Positions 1-7,913 of a stretch of 49,961 bases of DNA are shown piece after piece. Made by a program: the position numbers and the translations under genes. Source of the stretch: Noviherbaspirillum massiliense JC206 (GTDB taxonomy: Bacteria; Pseudomonadota; Gammaproteobacteria; Burkholderiales; Burkholderiaceae_D); contig NZ_HE978634.1 of assembly GCF_000312045.1 (NCBI RefSeq), positions 878,065 through 928,025 on the forward strand. Direction: 5' to 3'. Every line of letters begins with the position of its first letter. Within the stretch, counting starts at the first letter, position 1. The notes below the pieces were generated by a model, which saw only the letters and a list, made by a program, of their open reading frames with translations, had not been told where the DNA came from and did not search any database.

Positions 1-344
1 CCTCGCACGAGCAAAGCGCCGGCATCGAACAGGTGAACCAGGCCATTGGCCAGATGGACCAGGTCACGCAACAGAATGCGGCCCTGGTGGAACAGGCGGC
101 AGCGGCCACGGAAGCCATGCAGGAACAGGCGCGCAACCTGGCAGAGGTGGTCAGCGTGTTCAAGCTCAGCCACGAGGGCGCGAACCTGCCTGCGGCCACG
201 GCAGTTCCGCGCCAGGTGCCGGCGCCGCAGGCAAACAAGCCGACGCCGCCTGTAGCAGCGATCCGGACCGCGGCAGCGCCTGCCCCGTTACGTCGCACGT
301 CGGGCCGTCCGGCGACAAGCGGGGATGACTGGGAAGAGTTCTGA
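1..344 (+). CDS. Methyl-accepting chemotaxis protein, C-terminal fragment (5' truncated by window edge)
   Basis: The open frame enters the window at base 3 and ends at 344, giving about 113 residues. It is the last part of a chemoreceptor cytoplasmic helix: the segments [20 protein letters not shown] and VEQAAAATEAMQEQA are the usual descending signalling helix, and they match the same region of the complete receptor at 12765-14486 almost word for word. After a proline/alanine-rich linker of about 50 residues the protein ends in SGDDWEEF. This is a C-terminal pentapeptide of the kind that tethers the CheR methyltransferase and CheB methylesterase in some receptors (NWETF in E. coli Tar/Tsr is the known example). 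The sensor domain lies outside the window, so the ligand cannot be guessed. Family assignment is secure. Confidence 0.93.
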   Translation, partial: SHEQSAGIEQVNQAIGQMDQVTQQNAALVEQAAAATEAMQEQARNLAEVVSVFKLSHEGANLPAATAVPRQVPAPQANKPTPPVAAIRTAAAPAPLRRTSGRPATSGDDWEEF

Positions 345-629
345 ATCCAGCGGCAGCAGGAGCCGGGCTATTGCAGGAGTCCGGCTCCTTTGCGGCGGAT
401 GGGCGTACATACGGTGCGTCCAGACCGCTCGTTCATCACTGCAGCTCCGGATTATCTCCACATTGGCGCATGGCTGCAGCCATCACCAGTCCTGGAAATT
501 TCCAGACTGAACTTCTTGTCACGCCTCAAATCCCGTCTGCGAAACAATCCGACGCTTCGTCTTGTCTACCCTGTGTGCCGGCAGCAAGAACGTCCGGACG
601 ATATCCGGTTCACAGCAGAAGGGAAATCA

Positions 630-1139
630 ATGGAACAGTTGCAAGCCATCTCGGAATATTTCAAAGCGCACAAATTGCGGCTTGTGACGGCGGAATCCTG
701 CACTGCCGGCCTGGTAGCGGCCACACTTGGCGGACAGCCGGGGTGCGGCAGCTGGCTGGAAGCCGGGTTCGTCACGTATGCGCCGGAAGCAAAATGTCGT
801 TACCTGCAGGTCAAGCCTGAGACCATTGAAAAATACAATCTGACCAGCGAGCCGGTGGCGCGCGAAATGGTCGAGGGTGCACTGCATAACAGCGGCGCCA
901 ATGCGGCGGTGGCCAATACCGGGGTGGCCGGGCCAGGCGGCGAGGATGGCATTCCGCCGGGGACCATTTGTTTCGCATGGGCATTCGAGCACAATGGCAC
1001 AACAATTGTGTTTTCTGAAACCCGGCGCTTTGATGGCGACCGCAACGAAGTGCGCCAGGCAGGCACCGACTACGCCATCGAGCGCGTCGTGTATTATCAC
1101 AAGCAACTTCAAAGCGGCATCCCGGCGCGTTCCGCATAA
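630..1139 (+). CDS. pncC: CinA-type nicotinamide-nucleotide amidase (PncC)
   Basis: This 169-residue protein is a stand-alone CinA C-terminal domain, an enzyme family that deamidates nicotinamide mononucleotide to nicotinate mononucleotide in NAD salvage. The signature TAESCTAGLVAA lies near residue 20 and the glycine-rich GVAGPGGEDGIPPGT near residue 100; both are typical. The open frame extends upstream to 390, but ATG 630 is chosen because an AGAAGGGA ribosome-binding site precedes it and the family begins here (MEQL...). The length fits single-domain PncC (about 160 residues) and excludes the two-domain CinA. It stands alone, followed by a hairpin terminator. The cytoplasmic amidase role is family knowledge; the in vivo role is inferred. 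Confidence 0.9.
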   Translation: MEQLQAISEYFKAHKLRLVTAESCTAGLVAATLGGQPGCGSWLEAGFVTYAPEAKCRYLQVKPETIEKYNLTSEPVAREMVEGALHNSGANAAVANTGVAGPGGEDGIPPGTICFAWAFEHNGTTIVFSETRRFDGDRNEVRQAGTDYAIERVVYYHKQLQSGIPARSA

Positions 1140-1157
1140 GCCTGCGTGAAGGAAAGC

Positions 1158-1188
1158 CAGGCCTCCGTTGCGAAGGGAGGCCTGTTTC
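1158..1188 (+). terminator. Hairpin terminator after pncC
   Basis: A 9-bp perfect stem (CAGGCCTCC at 1158-1166 with GGAGGCCTG at 1176-1184) with a 9-nt loop is followed by a short T-rich stretch (TTTCCT). It sits 18 nt after the pncC stop codon. The T tract is weak, so termination may be partial. Confidence 0.6.
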
Positions 1189-1270
1189 CTATTGAAGCCC
1201 GGAATATCATCCCAAGATAAAATCCCTCAGCCGGTGATTCCCGGTTCCATGCCTGTTGTCCACGAATTCC

Positions 1271-2410
1271 ATGCCAAGTCGAAATTTCGTTCTCGTTGTT
1301 TACAGCCTGCTCGCCGTATTGCATGCCTATATCGGGTGGCGCGTGCTGCCCGATCTGCCGCTCGACACGACTGCGCGCACGCTTGGCGCATTGTGGTTGG
1401 TGGCTTCTTTCGTTCTGGTGCCGGCCGGGCTGCTAGCGCGTGGTATCAGGCGCCAGCCGCTGTCGGACCGGGTTGCCTGGGTCGGCCTGCTGGCGATGGG
1501 CCTGTTTTCCTCATTGCTGGTGCTGACGCTGCTGCGCGACGTGGTTCTGTTGCTGGCCGCGATCGTCGGCCTGCATTCCGCTGCGCTCGTAAGCTGGACC
1601 GCACTGGCAGTGCCTTCGCTCGCAGTGCTGGTGTCCCTGATTGGTTTCATCAATGCGCGCCGCACCGCACGGGTAGTGGATGTCGAGGTGCCGATCGCCG
1701 GTTTGCCGGATGCGCTCGATGGCTTCACCATCGCGCAGATCAGCGATATCCATGTCGGACCAACCATCAAGCGCAGTTACCTGGAAGCGATTGTCGATGC
1801 GGTCAATGGGCTAAAGCCGGACCTGATCGCGATCACCGGCGACCTGGTCGACGGCAGCGTCCGGCAACTGGCACCACATACCGCGCCTCTGTCGCAATTG
1901 AAGGCGCGTCACGGCACTTACTTCGTCACCGGCAACCACGAATATTATTCGAATGCCCATGCCTGGATTGCGGAGCTACGCCGACTGGGAATCACGGTAT
2001 TGATGAATGAGCATGTGGTGTTGCAGCACCAGGGCGCATCCCTGGTAGTGGCGGGCGTGACCGATTACACCGCGCACCACTTCGACGAAGCGCACCGCAG
2101 CGATCCGCATGCGGCCCTCGCCGGCGCGCCGGAGAATACGGGCGCGAAAGTACTGCTGGCACACCAGCCGCGTTCGGCGGCCGCCGCGGCCGACGCCGGC
2201 TTCGACCTGCAACTGTCCGGTCATACCCACGGCGGACAATTCCTTCCCTGGAATTTTTTCGTGCCGATGCAGCAGCCTTACGTCGCCGGCCTGAACCGCT
2301 TGCGCCAGCTGTGGGTGTATACCAGCCGCGGTACCGGCTACTGGGGGCCGCCGAAACGTTTCGGCGCACCCTCGGAAATCACCCGCCTGCGCCTGGTGCC
2401 GGCGCGCTAG
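1271..2410 (+). CDS. Membrane-anchored metallophosphoesterase (YkuE-like)
   Basis: A 379-residue calcineurin-like phosphoesterase. The first ~130 residues contain about four hydrophobic segments (roughly 6-24, 38-58, 68-95, 108-125), followed by the catalytic domain. The metal-binding motifs appear in order: SDIHVGP (Asp159, His161), TGDLVDG, GNHEYY, LLAHQP and SGHTHGGQ. This is the layout of the bacterial YkuE group, in which an N-terminal membrane domain carries a dinuclear-metal phosphoesterase. The natural substrate of this subgroup is not established, though some relatives act on nucleotide-lipid or phosphodiester compounds. ATG 1271 is chosen over an upstream TTG at 1256 because it starts directly before the first membrane helix. 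The gene has its own intergenic spaces on both sides and no obvious operon partner. Confidence 0.88.
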   Translation: MPSRNFVLVVYSLLAVLHAYIGWRVLPDLPLDTTARTLGALWLVASFVLVPAGLLARGIRRQPLSDRVAWVGLLAMGLFSSLLVLTLLRDVVLLLAAIVGLHSAALVSWTALAVPSLAVLVSLIGFINARRTARVVDVEVPIAGLPDALDGFTIAQISDIHVGPTIKRSYLEAIVDAVNGLKPDLIAITGDLVDGSVRQLAPHTAPLSQLKARHGTYFVTGNHEYYSNAHAWIAELRRLGITVLMNEHVVLQHQGASLVVAGVTDYTAHHFDEAHRSDPHAALAGAPENTGAKVLLAHQPRSAAAAADAGFDLQLSGHTHGGQFLPWNFFVPMQQPYVAGLNRLRQLWVYTSRGTGYWGPPKRFGAPSEITRLRLVPAR

Positions 2411-2526
2411 GTCCTGTTGGCAAAGCATCTGCGTGAGTCCCGCTCTCGAGCTGCCGTGCTCGGCCAAAATCCAGATTGCTCCTCGCTGCGCCTAAAGCAG
2501 CTTCGATAAGCCTGAAAGGGGACGAA

Positions 2527-2580
2527 AGTAGGGTGCGCCGTGCGCACCGGGATCGCATGGTGCGCACGGCGCACCCTACT
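2527..2580. repeat. Perfect 22-bp inverted repeat (REP-like palindromic element)
   Basis: Bases 2527-2548 (AGTAGGGTGCGCCG...) and 2559-2580 (...CGGCGCACCCTACT) are exact reverse complements, separated by a 10-nt loop. The arms contain nested GTGCGCC/GGCGCAC repeats. There is no T tract, so it is not a standard terminator. Similar GTAGGGTGCGC-type palindromes occur as dispersed intergenic elements in many proteobacteria; that family link is from memory and was not searched. It lies between a plus-strand phosphoesterase and a minus-strand dehydrogenase that converge here. Confidence 0.8.
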
Positions 2581-2607
2581 TCCCATGGCAAATTGAAATC
2601 CGGACCC

Positions 2608-2638
2608 AAAAAAAGGCGCGCTCGCGGCGCGCCTTTTT
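2608..2638. terminator. Bidirectional intrinsic terminator between convergent genes
   Basis: Seven A residues (2608-2614), a GC stem GGCGCGC (2615-2621) / GCGCGCC (2627-2633) with a 5-nt loop, then five T residues (2634-2638). It works on either strand and lies 18 nt from the stop of the minus-strand dehydrogenase gene, which it most likely terminates. The plus-strand phosphoesterase transcript would also end here. Confidence 0.85.
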
Positions 2639-2655
2639 ACTTGGGCTGCAACGCT

Positions 2656-5600
2656 TCAGACATCCAGGGCCGCTTCCAGCACCCGTGCCACGTGGATGGC
2701 TTCACGCTCGGCGCCATCCGCGATCTGGTGGCGGCAGCTGGTGCCATCGGCCACGATCAGGGCATCCTTGTCCGCCGCGCGCACTGCCGGCAGCAGCGAC
2801 AGTTCCGCCATCTTCATCGACACGTCGTAATGTTCCGCCTCGTAGCCGAAGCTGCCTGCCATGCCGCAGCAGCTCGATTCGATCATCTGCACCTTGAGTG
2901 AAGGGATCAGGCCGAGCACGGTGTTGATCGGATTGACCGCATCGAAGGCTTTCTGATGGCAGTGGCCATGGAGCAGGGCCGTTTGCTGCGGCAGCGCTTT
3001 CAGCTTCAATTTAAGCGTGCCGTTCTTCGCTTCGCGCGCCAGGAACTCCTCGAACAGCATCGCCTGCGCTGCCAGCTTCTTCGCCTGTTCGCCAAAGCCG
3101 TAGACCAGGAATTCATCGCGCATGGTCAGCAGGCAAGAGGGCTCCAGTCCCACTACCGGCACGCCGCGCTCCACGAAGGGCAGCAGTGCTTCCATGGTGC
3201 GTCGCGCTTCCTGCTTCGCCTCGTCGACCAGGCCGGCCGCGAGATAGGTGCGGCCGCAGCACAGCGGACGCGATTCGCCCGGCGCCTTGGCGAGATGGAC
3301 GTTGTAGCCGGCAGCCTGCAGCACGCGATATGCCGCGCGGCCGTTTTCAGATTCGAAATAATTGTTGAAGGTGTCGACGAACAGCACCACTTCCGGCGCG
3401 CCTGCCGGTGCCGCCTTCTGCTCGGCCGTCTTGAAGAACGTGTCGCTGCGCCATTCCGGCAGGGAGCGCTTGGCGCTGAATCCTGTCGCCTTCTCCATCA
3501 GCTGCGCTGCGCCGGGCAGGCGGTTGCGCAGGTTGAACAGGGGCGCGAGCCTTGCCGCAAGCGGCGCATAGCGCGGCATGTAGGCCACCAGCTTGTCCTT
3601 CAGGCGCAGGCCGTGCTTCTTGCGATAGTGGTACAGGAACTCGGTCTTCATTTTCGCCATGTCGACGCCGGTCGGGCAGTCGCGCTTGCAGCCCTTGCAG
3701 CTCACGCATAGGTCGAGCGTGCTGTACATCTCTTCGGAAGTGAAAGCATCCGGGCCCAACTGGCCGGATACCGCAAGCCGCAGCGTGTTGGCGCGGCCCC
3801 GGGTCAGGTGCTTTTCATCCTTGGTGGCGCGATAACTCGGACACATGGTGCCGGCATCGAACTTGCGGCAATGGCCGTTGTTGTTGCACATCTCGATCGC
3901 CTTGGCGAAACCACCGGCCGGATCACCGCCGGTGCCCGGAGCCGTTGTTTCTTCGGTAACCGGATCTGCCTGCACGTTCCAGGCGGACCAGTCCAGCGCA
4001 GGCTGCAGCGGCAGTGCCGCGTAGCCGGGCTTGAAGCGATACAGCGAGGCATCGTCCATCTTGGTGGAGCGCACGATTTTCCCGGGGTTCATCAGGTTCA
4101 GTGGATCGAAGTTGTCCTTCACTTCGCCATAGGCCTTCATCAGGCGTTCGCCGAACTGCCAGTCCACCCATTCGCTGCGCACCAGGCCGTCGCCGTGTTC
4201 GCCGGAGAACGCGCCCTTGTACTTGCGCACCAGCGCCGCCGCTTCTTCCGCGATGGCGCGCATCTTCTTGCCGCCGTCGCGACGCATGTCGAGAATCGGG
4301 CGCACGTGCAGGGTGCCGACCGAGGCGTGGGCATACCAGGTGCCGCGCGTACCGTGTTTCGCGAACACTTCCGTCAGGCGGTCGGTGTATTCCGCCAGGT
4401 GCTCGAGCGGCACGGCGCAATCCTCGATAAAGGACACCGGCTTGCCGTCGCCCTTTAGGCTCATCATGATGTTCAGGCCGGCCTTGCGGACTTCCCACAA
4501 TTCCTTCTGTTCCTTCTCGTCGGGCATCTCGACCACGGAGCCGGGGAGACCGAGATCACCCATCAGTTCGACCAGGGCTTTCAGCTGGCGCACCTGTTCA
4601 TCCTTGGTCGCACCCGCGAATTCCACCAGCAGGATCGCGTCGGGCGCGCCGATCAGGGCTTTTTCAATCGTGGGCTTGAATGCCGGATTGCTGCGTGCCA
4701 GTTCGATCATGGTGCGGTCCACCAGTTCGACCGCGACCGGCTTCAACTTGACGATGTGCTGCGTCATCGCCATCGCATCGTGGAACTTGGCGAAATTCAC
4801 CACGCCCAATGTCTTGGCCTTCGGCAGGGGAGCGAGCTTGAGCTTGATCTGGCGCGAATAAGCCAGCGTGCCTTCGGAGCCCACCAGCAGGTGCGCCAGG
4901 TTGACACTGCCGTCGACGGTATAGGGGCGCTCCGATTGCGGATGGAAGATGTCCAGGTTGTAGCCTCCGACGCGGCGCATCACTTTCGGGAAGCGTGCCT
5001 CGATTTCATCCTTCTCGCGCTCGGCGATCTTGCGGACGTTTTCGGCGAGGTCGCGCACGCGCGGCGAGGCCGATTGCAGCATGGCGGAGAATTCGCCGAA
5101 GCTCGCTTGTGTGCCGTCCGACAGCCAGGCATCGATGGCGAGCACGTTGTGCACCATGTTGCCGTAGTGGATGCTGCGCGAACCGCAGGAGTTGTTGCCG
5201 GTCATGCCGCCGATCGTGCATTGGGCCGCGGTGGAGACGTCCACCGGGAACCACAGGCCGTGCGGCTTCAGCCAGGCATTCAGATGGTCGAGCACGATGC
5301 CTGGCTGCACGGTGACCGTCATCGCCTCCTTGTCGAAGTCGATGACCTTGTTCAGGTACTTGCTGTTGTCGAGCACCAGCGCCTGGCCCACGGTCTGGCC
5401 GCACTGGCTGGTGCCGCCGCCTCGCGGCAGGATGGGCATGCCGGCATCGCGCGCGATGGCGATGGCGATCTCCACATCCTGTTCGGTACGCGGAACGAAG
5501 ACACCGATCGGTTCGACCTGGTAGATCGAGGCATCGGTGGAATAGCGGCCGCGCGAGAATTTGTCGAACAGGACTTCCCCGGTCGTTTCCTGCGCCAGGC

Positions 5601-5679
5601 GTCGGGCGACTTCATGCCGGTCTGAGAGATTCTGCATTTGCGGACTGAGCAGGACCTGGGAGGGTGTAGATGCGTTCAT
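2656..5679 (-). CDS. FAD and Fe-S D-2-hydroxyacid dehydrogenase (YdiJ-like)
   Basis: A 1007-residue fusion. The N-terminal half is a PCMH-type FAD-binding domain with PRGGGTSQCGQ near residues 82-92, followed by the FAD-oxidase C domain. A cysteine-rich ferredoxin-like region follows (CRKFDAGTMC near 600 and CVSCKGCKRDCP near 657-668). Two CCG-type cysteine motifs come last (LCCGRTY near 806, SSCCGMAGSFG near 933), as in GlcF/HdrB-like subunits. The order and length match E. coli YdiJ (about 1018 residues), a D-2-hydroxyglutarate dehydrogenase; D-lactate or another D-2-hydroxyacid is also possible. Electrons would pass through the Fe-S centres to the respiratory chain. ATG 5679 is chosen because the FAD domain starts soon after it and the upstream extension overlaps the preceding gene. 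It lies 59 nt behind a GntR gene on the same strand, so the two probably form an operon. Confidence 0.88.
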   Translation of the reverse strand: MNASTPSQVLLSPQMQNLSDRHEVARRLAQETTGEVLFDKFSRGRYSTDASIYQVEPIGVFVPRTEQDVEIAIAIARDAGMPILPRGGGTSQCGQTVGQALVLDNSKYLNKVIDFDKEAMTVTVQPGIVLDHLNAWLKPHGLWFPVDVSTAAQCTIGGMTGNNSCGSRSIHYGNMVHNVLAIDAWLSDGTQASFGEFSAMLQSASPRVRDLAENVRKIAEREKDEIEARFPKVMRRVGGYNLDIFHPQSERPYTVDGSVNLAHLLVGSEGTLAYSRQIKLKLAPLPKAKTLGVVNFAKFHDAMAMTQHIVKLKPVAVELVDRTMIELARSNPAFKPTIEKALIGAPDAILLVEFAGATKDEQVRQLKALVELMGDLGLPGSVVEMPDEKEQKELWEVRKAGLNIMMSLKGDGKPVSFIEDCAVPLEHLAEYTDRLTEVFAKHGTRGTWYAHASVGTLHVRPILDMRRDGGKKMRAIAEEAAALVRKYKGAFSGEHGDGLVRSEWVDWQFGERLMKAYGEVKDNFDPLNLMNPGKIVRSTKMDDASLYRFKPGYAALPLQPALDWSAWNVQADPVTEETTAPGTGGDPAGGFAKAIEMCNNNGHCRKFDAGTMCPSYRATKDEKHLTRGRANTLRLAVSGQLGPDAFTSEEMYSTLDLCVSCKGCKRDCPTGVDMAKMKTEFLYHYRKKHGLRLKDKLVAYMPRYAPLAARLAPLFNLRNRLPGAAQLMEKATGFSAKRSLPEWRSDTFFKTAEQKAAPAGAPEVVLFVDTFNNYFESENGRAAYRVLQAAGYNVHLAKAPGESRPLCCGRTYLAAGLVDEAKQEARRTMEALLPFVERGVPVVGLEPSCLLTMRDEFLVYGFGEQAKKLAAQAMLFEEFLAREAKNGTLKLKLKALPQQTALLHGHCHQKAFDAVNPINTVLGLIPSLKVQMIESSCCGMAGSFGYEAEHYDVSMKMAELSLLPAVRAADKDALIVADGTSCRHQIADGAEREAIHVARVLEAALDV

Positions 5680-5738
5680 GTTGTTCCTAATGCCTGTTTC
5701 AATGGTGAGTCGAGTAACTGGCGCAGGCGCATGAGGCG

Positions 5739-6434
5739 CTAGGCCGTGAGTCTTTCGCGCAGGTCGGCAATGACCGAGTCGCGCTTGTTGATCAGGTGCT
5801 GCTGCAGGACGGTGCGCAGCGCATCGCCGTCGCGCTTTTCGAGCGCCGCCAGCATGGCATCGTGTTCCTTGACCGCGGCATCCCATTTTTCCTGGTTGAA
5901 GTTCGAGCGGAAGCGCAGGCTCTGGATGCGCGTGTTGATCTGCTGGTAGGTCGTCGTCAGCACGTCATTGCCGGCGGCCGCGTTGATGCAGTCATGGATC
6001 TTGTGGTTGAGCTTGTAATAGCTCGGCAGGTCGCGCCGTGCATGCGCAGCCAGCATTTCATAATGCATCGCCTTGATTTCCGCGATCGCGGCATCGGTGA
6101 TCCGCTGGCAGGCGAGCTGGCCCGACAAGCCTTCCAGTGCGCCCATGACTTCAAAGGTCTGCTCGATGTCCTCGATCGACATCTGGGCGACTGCGGCCCC
6201 CCGGTTGGGCAGGAGGTCAACGAGGCCTTCCACCGCGAGGGTTTTGAAGGCTTCGCGCAAAGGCGTGCGGGAGACGGCCAGCTGCTCGCACAGCACGCGT
6301 TCGTTCAGGCGCGTGCCCGGCGCGAGGATGCCTTCCACAATCATGTCACGCAGTTTCGCCGTCACCGCAGATGACAAGCCCTGACGGTCTATCGACAAGG
6401 AAACGGGCAGGGCGGACTGTTTGTTAGAGTTCAT
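5739..6434 (-). CDS. GntR-family regulator with FCD effector domain
   Basis: A 231-residue regulator. The winged helix-turn-helix occupies residues ~15-80 and contains SRTPLREAFKTLAVEGLV; an all-helical FCD domain follows, which in this subfamily binds carboxylate effectors, often with a metal. ATG 6434 (MNSNKQ) is preferred; the longer frame to 6542 would run through the AT-rich promoter region. It leads the YdiJ-like dehydrogenase gene on the minus strand and is divergent from the aminotransferase-transporter operon. A TGTAT-N5-ATACA palindrome lies directly upstream. It probably represses both directions until a hydroxy- or keto-acid binds; this is inferred from position. The R-T-P recognition helix is of the class that commonly binds TGTATAC-like operators. 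Confidence 0.9.
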   Translation of the reverse strand: MNSNKQSALPVSLSIDRQGLSSAVTAKLRDMIVEGILAPGTRLNERVLCEQLAVSRTPLREAFKTLAVEGLVDLLPNRGAAVAQMSIEDIEQTFEVMGALEGLSGQLACQRITDAAIAEIKAMHYEMLAAHARRDLPSYYKLNHKIHDCINAAAGNDVLTTTYQQINTRIQSLRFRSNFNQEKWDAAVKEHDAMLAALEKRDGDALRTVLQQHLINKRDSVIADLRERLTA

Positions 6435-6445
6435 AGTCTCTGCAT

Positions 6446-6460
6446 TGTATATTAAATACA
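6446..6460. promoter_or_regulatory. Candidate GntR operator TGTAT-N5-ATACA
   Basis: TGTATATTAAATACA has 5-bp perfect arms and lies 12 nt upstream of the GntR start codon, in the divergent GntR/aminotransferase region. The form resembles sites bound by FCD-type GntR proteins and would support autorepression. Assignment is by position and symmetry only. Confidence 0.5.
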
Positions 6461-6549
6461 GCGATCGAAAAATTTTCAAAGTACCGCAAGTATATCCATA
6501 AACCCTTAAAAAACAATTGCTTACAAAAAAGCGACAAATCAATTAGTGC

Positions 6550-6579
6550 TTGACATGATTTTGGTTTGGTATATTGTAT
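6550..6579 (+). promoter_or_regulatory. Candidate sigma-70 promoter for the aminotransferase-TTT operon
   Basis: A perfect TTGACA (6550-6555) is followed by an AT-rich TATATTGTAT block. TATTGT at 6572-6577 gives a 16-bp spacer and TTGTAT at 6574-6579 an 18-bp spacer. The start codon is at 6639. The block also contains a TTGTATGCAAA half-site resembling the GntR operator arm, which would allow repression. Confidence 0.5.
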
Positions 6580-6638
6580 GCAAAGTGCTTTTTTTAATAA
6601 CCGCCCAGCCCGTGCGCTGGCGTGTAACAGGAGGATCC

Positions 6639-7862
6639 ATGCTCAAGCTTAATTCCCACCCGTCCGGCCGTCATTTCCTGCAAATTCCTGGCCCCACCAA
6701 TGTGCCCGACCGGGTGTTGCGCGCCATGGATTATCCGACCATCGACCACCGTGGTCCGGAATTCCAGGCCTTGGGCAAGAAGGTTCTTTCCGACATCAAG
6801 AAAGTTTTCCAGACCAAGTCGCACGTGGTCATCTATCCGGCATCCGGCACCGGCGCCTGGGAAGCTGCTCTCGTCAATACCCTGTCGCCCGGCGACCATG
6901 TGCTGATGTATGAAACCGGTCACTTCGCGACACTGTGGAAGAAGATGGCCGACAAGCTGTCGCTGAAGCCGGAATTCATCGGCGACGACTGGCGCCGCGG
7001 TGTCGATGCCGACAAGATCGAAGCCCGTCTGAAGGAAGACAAGGCGCACTCGATCAAGGCCGTCTGCGTCGTGCACAACGAAACCTCGACCGGCGTGACC
7101 TCCAACATTGCGGCTGTGCGTCGCGCGATCGACAATGCCAAGCACCCGGCACTGCTGCTGGTCGACACGATTTCCTCTCTCGGCTCGATCGATTATCGCC
7201 ATGACGAGTGGGGCGTGGACGTTACCGTTTCCGGTTCGCAGAAAGGCCTGATGCTCCCGCCGGGTATTTCCTTCAATGCGATTTCCGAAAAGGCGATCGC
7301 CGCATCCAAGACTGCCAAGCTTCCGCGCGCATTCTGGGGCTGGGATGAAATCATCGAAGCCAACAAGAACGGCTTCTGGCCTTACACGCCTGCCACCAAC
7401 TTGCTGTATGGCTTGTCCGAAGCCTGCGACATGCTGTTCGAAGAGGGCTTGAGCAATGTGTTCCATCGTCACCAGCGCCATGGCGAAGCGACCCGCGCCG
7501 CAGTGCGCGCATGGGGCCTCGAAATCCTGTGCCAGAACCCGGCCGAGTACAGCGGCTCGCTGACTGCCGTGGTGATGCCGAAGGACGCGAAGGGCGAGTA
7601 CTACAACGCCGACAAGCTGCGCAAGACCATCCTCGACAACTTCAACATGTCCCTGGGGCAGGGCCTCACCAAGCTGTCGGGCTATGTCTTCCGAATTGGC
7701 CACCTCGGCGACTTCAACGACCTCACGCTGATGGCGACGCTCTCCGGCGTCGAGATGGGCCTGTCGCTTGCGGGAATACCACATAAATCGGGTGGTGTGC
7801 TCGCTGCAATGGAATCGTTACAAAAATCCGTTACACCTGTCGCCCAAATCAAAGCGGCCTAG
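6639..7862 (+). CDS. Serine-glyoxylate-type aminotransferase (AGXT/SgaA family, class V)
   Basis: A 407-residue PLP enzyme of the AGXT/PucG/BhcA group. The N-terminal LQIPGPTNVPDRVLRAM is the family opening. The PLP lysine is in VSGSQKGLMLPPG at Lys202, preceded by VDTISSLGSIDYRHDEWGVD. Enzymes of this group transfer amino groups to or from glyoxylate (serine, alanine, aspartate or ureidoglycine as partner). ATG 6639 has a strong AGGAGG 5 nt upstream, so the longer frame from 6546 is rejected. It heads a plus-strand run with tctC, tctB and tctA and is divergent from gntR-ydiJ. No hydroxypyruvate reductase, glycerate kinase or malyl-CoA lyase is nearby, so a standard serine cycle is not indicated. 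Exact amino donor is unknown. Confidence 0.88.
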   Translation: MLKLNSHPSGRHFLQIPGPTNVPDRVLRAMDYPTIDHRGPEFQALGKKVLSDIKKVFQTKSHVVIYPASGTGAWEAALVNTLSPGDHVLMYETGHFATLWKKMADKLSLKPEFIGDDWRRGVDADKIEARLKEDKAHSIKAVCVVHNETSTGVTSNIAAVRRAIDNAKHPALLLVDTISSLGSIDYRHDEWGVDVTVSGSQKGLMLPPGISFNAISEKAIAASKTAKLPRAFWGWDEIIEANKNGFWPYTPATNLLYGLSEACDMLFEEGLSNVFHRHQRHGEATRAAVRAWGLEILCQNPAEYSGSLTAVVMPKDAKGEYYNADKLRKTILDNFNMSLGQGLTKLSGYVFRIGHLGDFNDLTLMATLSGVEMGLSLAGIPHKSGGVLAAMESLQKSVTPVAQIKAA

Positions 7863-7913
7863 TGCTAGTATTACCGGCGCAGTTGTGAAATGAACCAAAA
7901 TAGGAGACTAAAC

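Noticed and set aside
1168-2010. A 280-codon frame overlapping the phosphoesterase gene
   Set aside because: Arg/Ala/Gly-rich shadow frame; the 1271-2410 frame contains all metallophosphoesterase motifs.
6594-7784. A 396-codon open frame antisense to the aminotransferase gene
   Set aside because: High-GC codon shadow: it lies fully within a well-supported gene, has no ribosome-binding site and no recognisable protein family.
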